Part shown: in pieces, positions 1 through 11,191 of the stretch | Layout of the letters: every line of letters starts with the position of its first letter | How positions within the stretch are numbered: the stretch's first letter is position 1 | Assembly (NCBI RefSeq): GCF_905220565.1 | Contig: NC_059406.1 | Span: 8,938,001 to 9,002,000, forward strand | Length of the DNA: 64,000 nucleotides | Direction: 5' to 3' | Origin: Melitaea cinxia | Lineage: Eukaryota > Arthropoda > Insecta > Lepidoptera > Nymphalidae | Made by a program: the position numbers and the translations under genes | The notes under the pieces: generated by a model | What the model was told of the DNA's origin: nothing | The model's input: the letters and a program-made list of their open reading frames with translations, nothing else | Databases searched by the model: none

Positions 1-1680
1 AAGTGAAGGAAATCTACTCTCGAAATTCCCGTATGACTACATAATTGAATGACAATATTTATACAACAATATATAGTTAAATACCTAAATTTATCGAACC
101 ATTTTGCAGTGACATGATTTGTACCTTACCAAGTAAATTGTTTAAAACGACCCAATATTTAAAACACAAGCAGTATTGTAAAATAAATTTAGGTAGCGGA
201 AATTTTAGCGACCACATCATATAAAACACGCAACCGCTAATTAGTACAGCATTCGAATAATTAATTATAGTCAATGGCACACGCATTATCCATATCCAAC
301 TATTAGCTACGTCCTGACCTCCCTACCTGACTAACGCGCCTGTAATCGTCGTTAATTAAACACATTTGTTTGGTTCTCCGAAAGGCAACGGAACAACTAC
401 ACAAAATATTGAATGACACGGCGGTTAAAATAGCTAAAATAACAGTGTATTAAAATGACGTGTTCGTTTTTGTGAATCGTTAGTGCAAAAGCAAATGTTA
501 CACATCGGAATAAACTGCTTCCTAAATGTTTTCGGATATTAATGATAATTAATTAACTGTTTGTTTATTTTGTTTACATTAAAATATTATAATATATTAA
601 CGTTAGAATAAAGCAGCGTTTTTAAATCGATAGTAATAATAACTAAACAAATATAAACAAAAATATGTTTTGTTTATATTAAAAAACTTAAATAGTCTTT
701 AAAATACAAAATCTAACGGCAAATGAATAAAATGGAAATTGCAATAGACTTTTATTAAGAACGCTACGTTACGCTTGTAACAGTTCGTATAAACCTATAA
801 AGATCTCAACAATACCTACCGTTTTACAAACAATTACTTTCAAGCATCAGGTGTTAGTATGTAATGAACGGGAGGCAGAACAACTTTGAGACCCAATTCT
901 TCATTGTCGAGATATTGATCTTCGAACAAGTTACGAGGAAGTTTTTAATAAAACAATATAATGGCATAGCATTACATTAATTGTTTCAATCTTTTTGAAT
1001 CACCTATTTGAAGCCTATTTTAATGATAATTCAGTACTTATAAAAGATGTTTAATTTTTAATACGTGTTTTAAAACTTTTCAACAATTATCTAAGATAAC
1101 TATTTTCTTTAATTTACAGACACACCATTGACACATCATAAGAGTTGTTTAGGTAAAAACATCACATATTTATAAAAATTATTAAGTATGATTTGTCTGT
1201 AAATGCTATATGTGTATACGACTTTTTCCTTAAAAAAATATATTTGGATTAAACAACTCTGATCTTATTCGATCTTATAAATGTGTTCATTTTATTTATA
1301 TAAAAGTCATTAAGCAATACACAATTGTCCTAATTGTGACAATGAAAAATATCAGGTGTCAGAATACTTTATTGTACTAATTGGAATAAACGACGTAAAA
1401 TAACACCCGGAGGGCTCTGCGACAGTGACACATTAGATTTACCTTACTTAAGAGGAAAAGTTAGAAAAATGCGTGCCCGGATATTTCACCTCTTTACGAC
1501 ATCGTCAGAAACTGGGAAAAAATATGCGGTTTACATGTTTTTCACGAATAAAAATCCACATAAAAAGAAAACTGGAGAAAACATGACAAAGTTTAAAAGT
1601 GTTTATCGAAGTAACGTTCCTAACGTTATTAATTTAACTAATCTAATTTAAATAAAAAGTTACACTCTAAGATAATAATT
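1..1680. other. AT-rich sequence, nothing recognised
   Basis: No convincing coding region or named repeat was seen here. An 11-bp inverted repeat (1141-1151 against 1250-1260) encloses about 100 bp and could be a very small or decayed MITE. Nothing else supports that reading. Confidence 0.4.
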
Positions 1681-1704
1681 TATATATATATATATATATA
1701 TATA
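1681..1704. repeat. (TA)n microsatellite
   Basis: An uninterrupted run of TA dinucleotides directly beside the CTAG end of the small Helitron that starts at 1710. Confidence 0.9.
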
Positions 1705-1709
1705 GGTTA

Positions 1710-1890
1710 CTAGCGACCTCTGTCCGTATATATTTTTCATACGATAAGTAATCACCAACATATAATATACTGAAACCTTCTCCGAAACACACTGCATCTT
1801 ATGGTATAAGTATTATTATTATTCCGACCGGTTCAGTAGTTTTCGCAATATAACCGAACAAAAAAACGGCTCTCTATTTATTAGTATAGA
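1710..1890 (-). mobile_element. Small non-autonomous Helitron (Lep1-like)
   Basis: Read on the minus strand this begins TCTATACTAATAAATAG, ends in CTAG, and lies between a 5' A and a 3' T. That is the Helitron signature A^TC...CTAG^T with no target-site duplication. It is only 181 bp and has no coding capacity, so it would have depended on a RepHel protein supplied in trans. The termini match those of the other Helitron copies in this window. Confidence 0.7.
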
Positions 1891-1920
1891 TAGAAGATAG
1901 ATAAATAGAATATGTTAATT

Positions 1921-2020
1921 AGAATTAATAGATTTCACTGGTGCCAAGATACTTCAGATAATTTTGCCGATATATATAGTAACCTAGAAAGGAGAAGACA
2001 CAAAAGAGATTGGTCGGTTT
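1921..2020 (+). repeat. Unnamed dispersed repeat, copy 1
   Basis: Contains the blocks TTTCACTGGTGCCAAGATA and, about 60 bp on, a purine-rich block ending AAAGAGATTGGTCGGT. Both recur in the same order at 47860-47945, and the first recurs inverted at 59920-59960. The class is not recognised. Confidence 0.5.
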
Positions 2021-2310
2021 AATAAATAGGTACTTACTTATGGATATATTGTATATACCGCGTTAAATTTTTTCATTATTTTCTACTTCTATATTCATGA
2101 GATTTGAAACATATACATTAGAATAATTGTATATATTGTATATATTTAGAACTAAAGGAAAAGTACATGTAACCTTTTATATGATCATTCAATCTATAGT
2201 AAGTAAGGCTGTTTAATAATTTTCCTTTTCCTTAAAAGAAATATAAATAAATTTTAAAATCAAAAATTAAAAATGCAGACTACACTGATGCATCGCTTAA
2301 TGAACCTAAA

Positions 2311-2417
2311 TCTATATATATATAAATAAATGTTTGTGTGTATGTCCTTTATAAAATCGTAAACTATGCATTATATCAAAAATAAAAAGCGTAGCAACGC
2401 GCGCAGAGTACAGCTAG
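2311..2417 (+). mobile_element. Tiny Helitron, 107 bp
   Basis: Starts TCTATATATATATAAATAAA after an A and ends GTACAGCTAG before a T, the A^TC...CTAG^T arrangement expected for Helitrons. With 107 bp between the termini it is among the smallest structurally complete copies one could recognise. A GC-rich patch (GCAACGCGCGCAGAG) precedes the 3' end, where Helitrons usually carry a short hairpin. Confidence 0.7.
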
Positions 2418-2697
2418 TTGTGTAATACTAATTTAACCTGACTAAAAAGTATACTACTTTTTAAATGAAATATTTGAATTCTCTCATTTCAGAATATAAA
2501 TTAAAAGATATAAATTTATTTATTTTAAGAACGTAAATAAACAAAATGTTATATAAAGTCTAAAAAAGGGAAAAAGTTATTTGACTAATAATGAATCACT
2601 TTACTTTAACGTATTTGTCGAAGAAGTCTCAAATATTTGTTCAGATGCCCAAACAACGGCAAATTGTTTATTAACGCTGTGTGTATAGCATGACAAT

Positions 2698-3020
2698 CGC
2701 TCTGGTGTAGTGGTGCTAGTAATCGCCTAAAATACCGAGTTTGTGGATTCGATTCCCTCTCGAAATTTATATTTGATTTGTACAAATATTTTTTCCGGTT
2801 AGGATATCTGTCCTTGTAGGTCTAGCCACCGTACCTCGGAGAGCACGTTAAGCCACTGGTCCCGGTTGTCATCACAAATATCAGATAAAGATCGTTACTC
2901 ATAGTAAGTAGGGAATATATCCGCCAACCCGAAACAGAGCAGCGTGGTGGATTAAGCTCCAATCCTTCTGCATGGCGGAAGAGGCCAGCACTGGGATGCT
3001 ACTGGCTGAATGCGATACAT
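2698..3020 (+). mobile_element. tRNA-derived lepidopteran SINE
   Basis: The head carries Pol III promoter-like boxes: an A box around TGGTGTAGTGGTGCTAG and a B box GTGGATTCGATTCCC. The body contains a TATCCGCCAACCCG-type block and GCAGCGTGGTGGATTAAGCTCC. The 3' part (GGAAGAGGCCAGCACTGGGATG...GGCTGAATGCGAT) is the usual SINE end in Lepidoptera. Related 3' fragments lie at 41715-41900 and 52735-52790. No flanking duplication could be fixed by eye. Confidence 0.7.
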
Positions 3021-5310
3021 AGCACGTAATATTTAAAATTAATTACAAATATTACAAAATTAAATGTAATAACTAATTAAAGGTAAACACCACATGTATA
3101 ACAATAAAGACATTACATAAAAATTACACAATCAGCAAACTTAATAGTTAAACTTAGTTATCTAAAAATATTCAAAACTAGAAAAAGAAAAGTTGTCCGC
3201 TGATGGTCAAATACTGTACATATAAATAGTTTCTATGTGAGTTTGTAATGGACCAACTAAAACTTTTGAAAGAGTTTCAATAATGATTTTTTTTTCTAAC
3301 AAAAATTACCATAACACAAAAGTATTATTATTAAAACGTAATATATTTATGTAAATAAGAATTTGTGAAATGGAATGAGACAATCTAGTCTATAATTAAA
3401 AATTGTGTATTATTTTAAAATAATTTCCTTTGTCACTAGGGACACGTATTTGTTCCAAATATAAATATAGTTTTAGAGAAGCATTTCAACCCATATTATT
3501 AGTGCGCTATGTGAATATTTAAACGTCGGTATAAACGTACAATGAAAATGCTTTTACAGGATACAATGTAGCGCTGGAATTGTTTTCGAAGGTGATGTCC
3601 TTTGTCGTGGACTGAAATATAGATTAAGAATGTTATTTAAAAAATGCGATTTAAAGTTGGCAAAATAGTAAAAAAAATTTTTTTTCACTTTTAAAAATGA
3701 CGTATTAATATTTATTAGAATTGAAAAGAAACGCTTTAAATAATATCAAGCAAGTACTAGAACTAATTATGTTTGTAAGACCACTGAAATACAAACAAAA
3801 ACATTCTGAAGGTCATGCTTAAATTAATGCCACGTAATGCCATCTTTTGTTATTAAATGTTATCATAGTAATATAGGACATTAATTTGAAAACAATTTAC
3901 AAAAAAAAAATAAAAAAAAAAATCTAATTTCAATATTATATACAATGACAAAGAGGTAAATAAAACTAAGAAATAAATATACGTTCCCTACGTTAGTATG
4001 AGTAGCTTTAATACAGCTCTAGCGAATAGTTAAAAGCGAGCCTTAAAAATGTGCATTTATTTCCGAACGATCTAGATAAATTGTCCCGGAGTATTTTTCA
4101 TAGATTTAAATGAATTTATGCTATAAAAAAGCGTAAAGCTTTAAATTTTCTTTATTCGTTCCAATTAAAATTATTGCTCGGTAATAAAAATGCAAATCCA
4201 GATTGTTTGGAAAATAACGAAAATTTTAATAGGTTTCTATTAAGCCGTACTTGTATTAATATTATTATATACATAATAATAATAAAATTATATAAATATA
4301 ATAAATAATATTATGAGTCCAATACAGTGTAGCTGAGAGCACCATTCATCCTGTAACTATGCACTCAAAGAAATTGTTCTGTGTTCGAAGAGTGTTGTGT
4401 TAGAGTGATTTATGACGTCGGTTATTTATTTAATAACAAATAGATTAAATAAAATGTAACTGATTTGTCATTGGATGTCATTTTTATCTGTTACTAATCC
4501 TCGACCACGACGCTGGCTTCCTGGCTAATGATATAGCATCATTATTTTGAAAGCTGGATATATTCAACGACATACACAACATATAATTAAGTCAGACTTA
4601 AAATTGATGCCTGGTCTGATAACATGATAAATTTTAAGTAGAGAAGTATTGGACATTTAATTGAATAAAACTTTAAATGTTTTAATATTATTTTAAGTAC
4701 GGCGTGTGAAAAAAAATGTGAATTGTTGAATAAGTACTAACACTTTTGCATAGTTTCAGTAATTTATGATAATCTAGCCAAGGTATGCATGAATGTGGTT
4801 AACTGCCTGACGTTTGAGCATTTTAGGAAAATCCGCGTAGCTTCGCTAAAGTACAGATAATTCGCTCTCAATAAAAAAATCTCGAAGTAAAATTGTAATA
4901 CAATTGTATGTATTACATTAGAGTTACTTGTAACAACGGTCGGGTTTATACACTGATAAACCGGAAATAAAGTAACAACAAGATATGTCCACTTTACTGG
5001 ATGAGGGTTGCTTTTCTTGATGAGGGCTTATTCTATACAACGTCGAGTTAGCAGTAGTTTTACTTGACTCGTTTATTGAATTTATTTTGTATTAGAAATA
5101 TTCCATTTCGGTTTTTTCATTCAAGATATGATGTTAGATTAAAGTATACTTGTTCCTTGACAAAACTTATAAGCTTAAATCCTTAATTGAAAATACGTTT
5201 ACCTAGCAGCAAATCATTTACAAACTGCTATAATTTTAGTAAAACTAATACTGAGCACATGTTAAAATGCAATAAAGATAAAAAGCAAAACTTATAATCA
5301 TACAAAACAC
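3021..5310. other. AT-rich sequence, nothing recognised
   Basis: Homopolymer-rich, AT-rich DNA with no ORF or repeat that could be assigned. Confidence 0.4.
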
Positions 5311-5311
5311 A

Positions 5312-5400
5312 TACAAGAACGTGCAAAGGGCGGTGTTATCACTAAGTAGTAAACTTTTACAGAGTACCCTAAAGAAAAGAGCTTGCAAATATAACAGACT
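5312..5400 (-). repeat. Decayed LINE 3'-end remnant (possible)
   Basis: Contains CGTGCAAAGGGCGGTGTTATCAC, a diverged relative of the GGCGATCTTATCGC motif in the LINE 3'UTR at 33171-33194. The stem itself is no longer intact, so the assignment is weak. Confidence 0.25.
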
Positions 5401-5663
5401 ATTATTAACGCTTTAGAAATGAAATGACAGATAAAATACATAATATATAAAACATTTAATACATAATGTTCTTTGTTTGGTTCTTTATTTCTTTATTTAA
5501 CTTAGACGTGTAATAAACACATAAGCATTACATGCTCTAAAAATTATAATTTATTTATTGCTAGCTTAAAATCAACTTTAATACAGTTGCTCAAAAAGTG
5601 GCGTATTGCAGGGACGTATAGCGTTCGGGATGTGGGCTATTACATACTCGTGCTTTTTTTTAC

Positions 5664-5676
5664 CTTTCCCGAACTC
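5664..5676. repeat. Left target-site duplication of the I-like LINE
   Basis: CTTTCCCGAACTC, identical to 11310-11322 on the other side of the element. The element's poly(A) starts at the next base (T-run on the plus strand). Confidence 0.9.
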
Positions 5677-5700
5677 TTTTTTTTTTTTTTTTTTTTTTTT
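5677..5700 (-). other. Poly(A) tail of the LINE
   Basis: 24 uninterrupted T on the plus strand, which is A24 at the sense 3' end. An AATAAA (plus-strand TTTATT at 5706-5711) lies 5 nt before the tail in the sense direction. Confidence 0.9.
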
Positions 5701-5722
5701 AATCTTTTATTTAATGGGAGTT

Positions 5723-5739
5723 TAATCACTTAGTGATTA
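5723..5739 (-). promoter_or_regulatory. Small hairpin near the LINE 3' end
   Basis: TAATCACT/AGTGATTA, an 8-bp perfect palindromic arm pair around one base, lies 23 nt upstream of the poly(A). Stem-loops near LINE 3' ends can be template-recognition elements. The role here is inferred. Confidence 0.45.
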
Positions 5740-5847
5740 TGTCACCCCCGTAACATAAATTATACAAAATCACAACAACAAAAACATAGCCATATAACAA
5801 TAAGTAACATTATACTTAGTTAAAAAAAAATAATAATAATAGGCCAC

Positions 5848-5892
5848 GGACCAAGAACAAAGCCACAGTTATGTGTGATTTGTTCTTGGTCC
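5848..5892 (-). promoter_or_regulatory. 14-bp perfect stem-loop in LINE 3'UTR
   Basis: GGACCAAGAACAAA (5848-5861) pairs perfectly with TTTGTTCTTGGTCC (5879-5892) around a 17-nt loop. It lies in the 3'UTR between the ORF2 stop and the poly(A). In several LINE families a 3' stem-loop is bound by the element's own reverse transcriptase to select its RNA. By analogy this is a candidate recognition hairpin. Confidence 0.6.
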
Positions 5893-5945
5893 CCTGCATA
5901 TCCTAACTTTTGACACTTACAATATGATTGATCTAACCCTAATTA

Positions 5946-8900
5946 TTATCTTTGATATATAGCAAATAACATCCTGCACAGCACCATAGCATCCTCCGAA
6001 AAGGGAGAGGCCAAGGCGCTGTTGCAAGCTCCTACATCCGATCCCCAGCCTAGCACTTGTCTCTCCGACACGTTCCGGTCACATTCCATCAACACATGAT
6101 AAACATCGTCAATGACATCACAAACTGGACAATTTGGAGAATCAGTTTTTCCCATTAAATGTATGAACTTGTTGGATGGAATGTGACCAGTACGCATTCT
6201 CAACATAGCCACTATATGCTTTCTGTCCATCTTATTCTCCTCGAACCATGGGTAACGAAGTGGCTCAGACTGTACTGTTTTATACCAAATACCTTTCAAT
6301 CGCGAACGCTCATCAAAGTACTCGCGCCATTTGGATCTACAGAGTGTTTTTAAGCTATTAAGCCAATCTGAGTGTAACGGCAAACATGCATATTCAATCC
6401 CTTCGTAAGCTGCTTGTCGGGCTAATAAGTCAGCCTCTTCGTTACCCATGATGCCAACATGAGAGGGTATCCACTGGATCACAACATTTTTATTTAATGC
6501 ACGGATTTTGCAGATAGTATCTATAATGACTACGGCTATCGGTATCCCTCGAAGACTCGAGGGTATCCGAGCCAGATGTTGAATACTACTTTTAGAATCC
6601 GAAAAAATCACAAAGTTTTCCTGATCTATGTGCATTATGTATGATAGGGCTTCGGAGATCGCTACGAGTTCACAGTTCATGATCGAGATGTTGGCATTGA
6701 TTTTAAACTTAGCTTTAACATCAAGCTGGGGATCAAAGAAAGAAGCTCCTATATTTAAACCATCCTTAGAACCATCAGTAAACAATTTATAATGACGGTT
6801 AAACTTTTTGTTTATCATTCTAATGCAACTAGATTTGAGATCGGATACATTAATCAATCTTTTTGCCTTACTAACTCCGTCAATATTAGCACTTATAGTT
6901 TGACTTAGATCAATACTGCTTATCCATGTGTCTAAAGAGAAAATATCTATTATGGGACTAGAGTGTATAAGTGACTCCCTATATGTTCTATGGATAAGTA
7001 TAAGCAATGGTAATTTTTTATTTCTCCAATACAAATTCTGGCAAAGGTTGGATAGCTCTTCTAAGATGTCTGTAAGGATATTGTTTTGAATTGCTCTTGA
7101 TCTTAAATAAAACTTACCTGTTAGAAAAGTTCTCCGAATACATAGTGGCTGTAAGCACAGCTCACTTTCCATCGCATGGATTGGGGTGCTTTTGATAAAA
7201 CCTCCTATGATTCTCATTGCCTGGTTTTGTATTCTTTCTAGCTTAACAAGGTGACTAGTCCTACTATTTCCATATAAAAAACAACCATAATCAATCCTAC
7301 TGCGAACTATCGATATGTAAAGCCTACGAAGATGTTTGGGGTGAACACCCCATTCAGCACCAGCTAGAACTTTAAAAATGTTTAAAAACCGACAAACCCT
7401 CTCCCGGGTCTCCTTTATATGCTTCCCCCATGTTAGAGAGCTATCCAGCCACATGCCGAGGTATTTGACATAATGAACTTGCTCTATCATGTAGTTATTA
7501 ACAGACAGATGAAGCCTGTTTCTTCTTCTACCTCTGCTAAATAGGCAAACTTTGGTTTTATTATGAGATACACTTAAACCTAACTCTGTCATCATACATT
7601 GAAATTTATTTAGAGAACTCTGTATACGGGCCTCAGAGTCTGACAATCTCTCCTGGCTACTATATAAAATGAAGTCATCCGCGTATTGTAACATGTAAAC
7701 ATTATTAATATTTTTACATATCCCAATTGTAGCTACATTAAACAGTAAAGGGGACAAAGGGTCTCCCTGAGCAATACCTATACCAGTAGTTCGACAAATG
7801 AAACTGTTATCTTGTAGATGGATAGACAGATGTCTCCGATGTAAATATTGCCATAAATAATTACATATAACAGATCCTGCTCCGAGGTTATCCAAACTAC
7901 TTAGAAGAGACGTCAGATTAATGTTATTGTAGGCACTCTCGATGTCTATAAAACAGCCAATAGTAGGCAAACCTTTAGAAAACCCTATTTGAATGCGTGT
8001 TACTAATTTAGAAAGACCATCATAGCATGATTTACATCTTCTGAAGCCCGTAGTGTCAGATGATAAATAGTTATTTTTTTCTAGCAACCATTCAAGCCTA
8101 CGACTTATAATCGTATGAAATATTTTACAAAGACAAGATATTAGTGCAATAGGTCTTACACTTGTGTCAGAAGTAGGATCAGTTCCCGGTTTCGGTATAG
8201 GAATAATTTTTACGTTTCTCCATTGTTCTGGTACGAAACTGGATTGCAAAAATCTGTTGTACATAGAAGACAGCAAAGTTATACCAATATACGGAAGGTG
8301 TTTTATCATAGAATATGATATACCGTCTGGACCAGGGGCTGTATCTGATTTTTTTATCGAATTAACTACTTCCTGTACCGAAATCGGGTTAGATAACTGT
8401 CTATTATTAGAGCTAAATATGGGAGTGAATGGTGTTACATAATCTGGAGCCAGAGATCTTAACAATTTTTCGGCTTTACCATGATCAATACTAGTCGTAG
8501 ATACTTTGTATCCTTTGGTCCATTTCATGCGTTTCCACATCTCACTCGAAGAAGTTACACTATCTATACTATTGCAAAACTCTTGGAAGGATTTATGCTT
8601 GCTTTGACGTATTAATTTCTGTGCTTCTCTCACTTTCTTCTGTAACATTTCAAGATTATAAGGGGTCGGATTGCGCCTAAATATAGCTAACGCAAGGCGT
8701 CTTTGAGCAACAGCATGAGATAAATTTTGATTCCAATACGGCTTTGGTGTAAACTTCTTCGATTGAATGGGGTTTTCGCATACTCTAATTCTTGGTATAT
8801 ACTCATCAGCTGCTCCGTTTAAGGTGTTTATAAACATATTATAAGCAGATTGATGATCCACAGGTAACTCCAAATTTGCCAATTGCAGTTCTAACTTCTG

Positions 8901-9656
8901 AGTATAGGCTTCCCAATTAGCTTTCTTATAATTTCTTTTATTATTACATATTGTAGTCTGTCGATAATTGGTATTTAGTGTCATCTTAATAATCAAATGA
9001 TCACTTCCGAGGTTCTCGTTCATCACCTCCCATTTCATTTTTAAGGCCAAATCTGTTGTTACTATAGATAAATCTGGAGAAGTTTTTTGTATTACTCCGT
9101 TTACCATCTTTATACGTGTATGTGAATTGTCATTTAGAGTAAATAGATTGTTGTCCATGATGGAATCCAAAATATGGTTACCCCTCATGTCTGTTTTAGA
9201 CGACCAGTTTGAGTGATGCCCATTTAAATCGCCTGCTATGAGAGTCTTTTGTAGTGAAATTGAAAATATTTCATCCCAATCACTTCCGGATGTATGTACA
9301 GTAGAAGGACAATAAATTGAAATTATATTTTCAAGATAATTACAGTTTTGAAGCTTTATATGGATAATTTGAATTTGTGAATTTGAAATATTAATTCTGC
9401 ATGGTATTGCCTTGATAGACTGGTGGGTCAAAATGGCTGTGCCTCCATACCCATCATCTCTGTCTGCCCTAAACGTGTTATACCCATGAAGTCTAAATAA
9501 GCTCTCTGGGTCAAACCATGTTTCACTAATAATAGCGATGTGTACCTTTTCCTGGTTTAATAAAGATTCGAATTCTGTAATTTTCGGACGTAGGCTCTGT
9601 GCATTCCATTGCAGAATATTTACCGTTAGATGTTTGTGTCTGTTACTGTTGTCCAT
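5946..9656 (-). CDS. LINE ORF2: endonuclease, reverse transcriptase, RNase H
   Basis: A 1236-residue polyprotein expected to nick target DNA and copy the element RNA by target-primed reverse transcription. The N-terminal APE-like endonuclease (about 10-225) keeps N18, E45, GDLNGHHSNW (142-151, with D143, N145, H148) and SDH (218-220). The reverse transcriptase has the APGPDG block, FIDIESAYNN, AQGDPLSP and YADD (658-661). The RNase H keeps all four acidic residues: FTDGSK (D961), E996, D1020 and D1076 in GNEEADLLA. A CX2CX7HX4C knuckle sits at 1176-1192. The ATG is preceded by a stop two codons upstream (TAA ACA ATG G) and has a good context (A at -3, G at +4). It overlaps the end of ORF1 by 31 bp in another frame. 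No breaks are visible, so the protein could be functional. Confidence 0.93.
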   Translation of the reverse strand: MDNSNRHKHLTVNILQWNAQSLRPKITEFESLLNQEKVHIAIISETWFDPESLFRLHGYNTFRADRDDGYGGTAILTHQSIKAIPCRINISNSQIQIIHIKLQNCNYLENIISIYCPSTVHTSGSDWDEIFSISLQKTLIAGDLNGHHSNWSSKTDMRGNHILDSIMDNNLFTLNDNSHTRIKMVNGVIQKTSPDLSIVTTDLALKMKWEVMNENLGSDHLIIKMTLNTNYRQTTICNNKRNYKKANWEAYTQKLELQLANLELPVDHQSAYNMFINTLNGAADEYIPRIRVCENPIQSKKFTPKPYWNQNLSHAVAQRRLALAIFRRNPTPYNLEMLQKKVREAQKLIRQSKHKSFQEFCNSIDSVTSSSEMWKRMKWTKGYKVSTTSIDHGKAEKLLRSLAPDYVTPFTPIFSSNNRQLSNPISVQEVVNSIKKSDTAPGPDGISYSMIKHLPYIGITLLSSMYNRFLQSSFVPEQWRNVKIIPIPKPGTDPTSDTSVRPIALISCLCKIFHTIISRRLEWLLEKNNYLSSDTTGFRRCKSCYDGLSKLVTRIQIGFSKGLPTIGCFIDIESAYNNINLTSLLSSLDNLGAGSVICNYLWQYLHRRHLSIHLQDNSFICRTTGIGIAQGDPLSPLLFNVATIGICKNINNVYMLQYADDFILYSSQERLSDSEARIQSSLNKFQCMMTELGLSVSHNKTKVCLFSRGRRRNRLHLSVNNYMIEQVHYVKYLGMWLDSSLTWGKHIKETRERVCRFLNIFKVLAGAEWGVHPKHLRRLYISIVRSRIDYGCFLYGNSRTSHLVKLERIQNQAMRIIGGFIKSTPIHAMESELCLQPLCIRRTFLTGKFYLRSRAIQNNILTDILEELSNLCQNLYWRNKKLPLLILIHRTYRESLIHSSPIIDIFSLDTWISSIDLSQTISANIDGVSKAKRLINVSDLKSSCIRMINKKFNRHYKLFTDGSKDGLNIGASFFDPQLDVKAKFKINANISIMNCELVAISEALSYIMHIDQENFVIFSDSKSSIQHLARIPSSLRGIPIAVVIIDTICKIRALNKNVVIQWIPSHVGIMGNEEADLLARQAAYEGIEYACLPLHSDWLNSLKTLCRSKWREYFDERSRLKGIWYKTVQSEPLRYPWFEENKMDRKHIVAMLRMRTGHIPSNKFIHLMGKTDSPNCPVCDVIDDVYHVLMECDRNVSERQVLGWGSDVGACNSALASPFSEDAMVLCRMLFAIYQR

Positions 9657-11191
9657 TGTTTAATATGAGCAAAAAAAGGCAATCTCATTAAGTATTGAAG
9701 CACTAAGGATGATATCCAGTCAAAGATTATTTTTGAGCAATCTTTTATTTTATTTTCAATGCTAGTATTACTATCGCAGATCTTTTTTTTGACTTGCGTG
9801 AAAATCATTTTCCAACTTCCTACTTTTGCTCTCTTTTTACTCTTCTTTCTCGTTTCTATTTCTTCTGAAGAACTCGTTGTACCTTCATCGCTACAAATAA
9901 ATTCTTCCGAATGTGTAATGTGAGTATCTTTTGTTTTTTTAATCTTTGATTTCTCTTTGGGTAGTTTTTTCTTTTGCGATTGATAGTTACTTGTTCCAGG
10001 TCTCTGCAATATATTAGAGTATGTGTCTCTGGCTGGCGTGAGGACAGTTGTCGTAGTTATATCTCTTTCTTCATTTAAGTGTTCACTGTCATTTCCTTCT
10101 TCTTCGGGATGATCTCTTTCTTCTCCATCATTTCCTTTTTCACTTGAAAATTCAGGTTGTCTGTGATAAGTATCCTGTTCTGGCGGAACGTAGAGAGTCA
10201 AAGCTCTTTTATATGAGCAGTTGAATTCTGCCATAAGTTCTCTTACTCTTCTTTCTTTAATATATACGGGGCACGTACGTGACAACGACATATGTTTTCC
10301 AGAACAGTTATTACATTTAAAAACTGTGGTATCACAATTAGGGTGGGCCTTACAACATTTCGGACAAACTTCTTTTACTGATGCACACATCTTAGCTATG
10401 TGGCCAAATCTCCAGCATCGTGAACACTGTGTTACAGGGTATAAGTAAGGCCTAACAGTAGCTCTGGTATCAAATATATTAACATAGGAGGGTAGTGAAG
10501 ACCCTTTAAAACTTACTCTAATTGCCTCTCCAGGTTCCCAATTTCCATTAATGGTATTTCGACGTTTCAGTCTTTTAACTCCTATAACTTCAAACTCACA
10601 GCTCAAACTTTCAAGTATTTCTTCCTCTGTACATTCTATATCGATATCCTTGATTACACCATAAGTTTGTCTTATCTCCAACGTTTTTTGGCACCTAAAC
10701 CCTTTTTCTTTTAATGTTTCAGACTCAATAATTTTATCTGCACTGATTTCATTATTACACTGGATAAGAACTTTGTATGCATTAATATACTTGATACTTG
10801 TAATATCTTGGATATTTTCCGTTTTTAATAATTTTGCCAACCCAAACTGTTTAGGTAATTTGTTTGTCGACGTTAAACTTATTTCAATTTTATCTTCAGG
10901 TATCCGTATATTATCGTGTATATTACTCGTCCTGGCAAAACGTTTACCTCGTCTGGTTACTGTCATCCACATCTCTTCTTGATCTATCTGCCTATTTCTT
11001 TTGTTAGATTTCATTGTTCCACTGTTTGTACTATTTCCAGGTAACTGTTCTGTGCACTCCATATTCTCACTACATCTCATATTCTCATCACATCTAATAT
11101 TCTCACTATTACTCGTATTCTCACAACACCCTTCTACGTAATTATTCTCATCTTCATTCGTATTTATTTGTTCGCGTTCACTATTATCCAT
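9626..11191 (-). CDS. LINE ORF1: gag-like RNA-binding protein
   Basis: A 521-residue nucleic-acid-binding protein expected to package the element RNA. The first ATG of this frame is at 11191; the open frame extends three codons further, to a GTG that is not a eukaryotic start. The N-terminus is polar and carries short repeats (SENIRC, ENMRC, ENMEC). A middle region (about 85-250) resembles the PRE_C2HC/RRM-like domain of insect LINE gags. Three zinc knuckles follow at 256-269 (CX2CX4HX4C), about 276-286 and 293-307. The C-terminal third is acidic then lysine-rich (KKKLPKEKSKIKKTK) and probably disordered. The TAA stop lies inside ORF2. A 12-codon upstream ORF overlaps the start. No break is seen. 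Confidence 0.88.
   Translation of the reverse strand: MDNSEREQINTNEDENNYVEGCCENTSNSENIRCDENMRCSENMECTEQLPGNSTNSGTMKSNKRNRQIDQEEMWMTVTRRGKRFARTSNIHDNIRIPEDKIEISLTSTNKLPKQFGLAKLLKTENIQDITSIKYINAYKVLIQCNNEISADKIIESETLKEKGFRCQKTLEIRQTYGVIKDIDIECTEEEILESLSCEFEVIGVKRLKRRNTINGNWEPGEAIRVSFKGSSLPSYVNIFDTRATVRPYLYPVTQCSRCWRFGHIAKMCASVKEVCPKCCKAHPNCDTTVFKCNNCSGKHMSLSRTCPVYIKERRVRELMAEFNCSYKRALTLYVPPEQDTYHRQPEFSSEKGNDGEERDHPEEEGNDSEHLNEERDITTTTVLTPARDTYSNILQRPGTSNYQSQKKKLPKEKSKIKKTKDTHITHSEEFICSDEGTTSSSEEIETRKKSKKRAKVGSWKMIFTQVKKKICDSNTSIENKIKDCSKIIFDWISSLVLQYLMRLPFFAHIKQWTTVTDTNI

Noticed and set aside
1141..1260. 11-bp inverted repeat 100 bp apart as a MITE
   Set aside because: Arms too short and no target duplication beyond TA-type bases.
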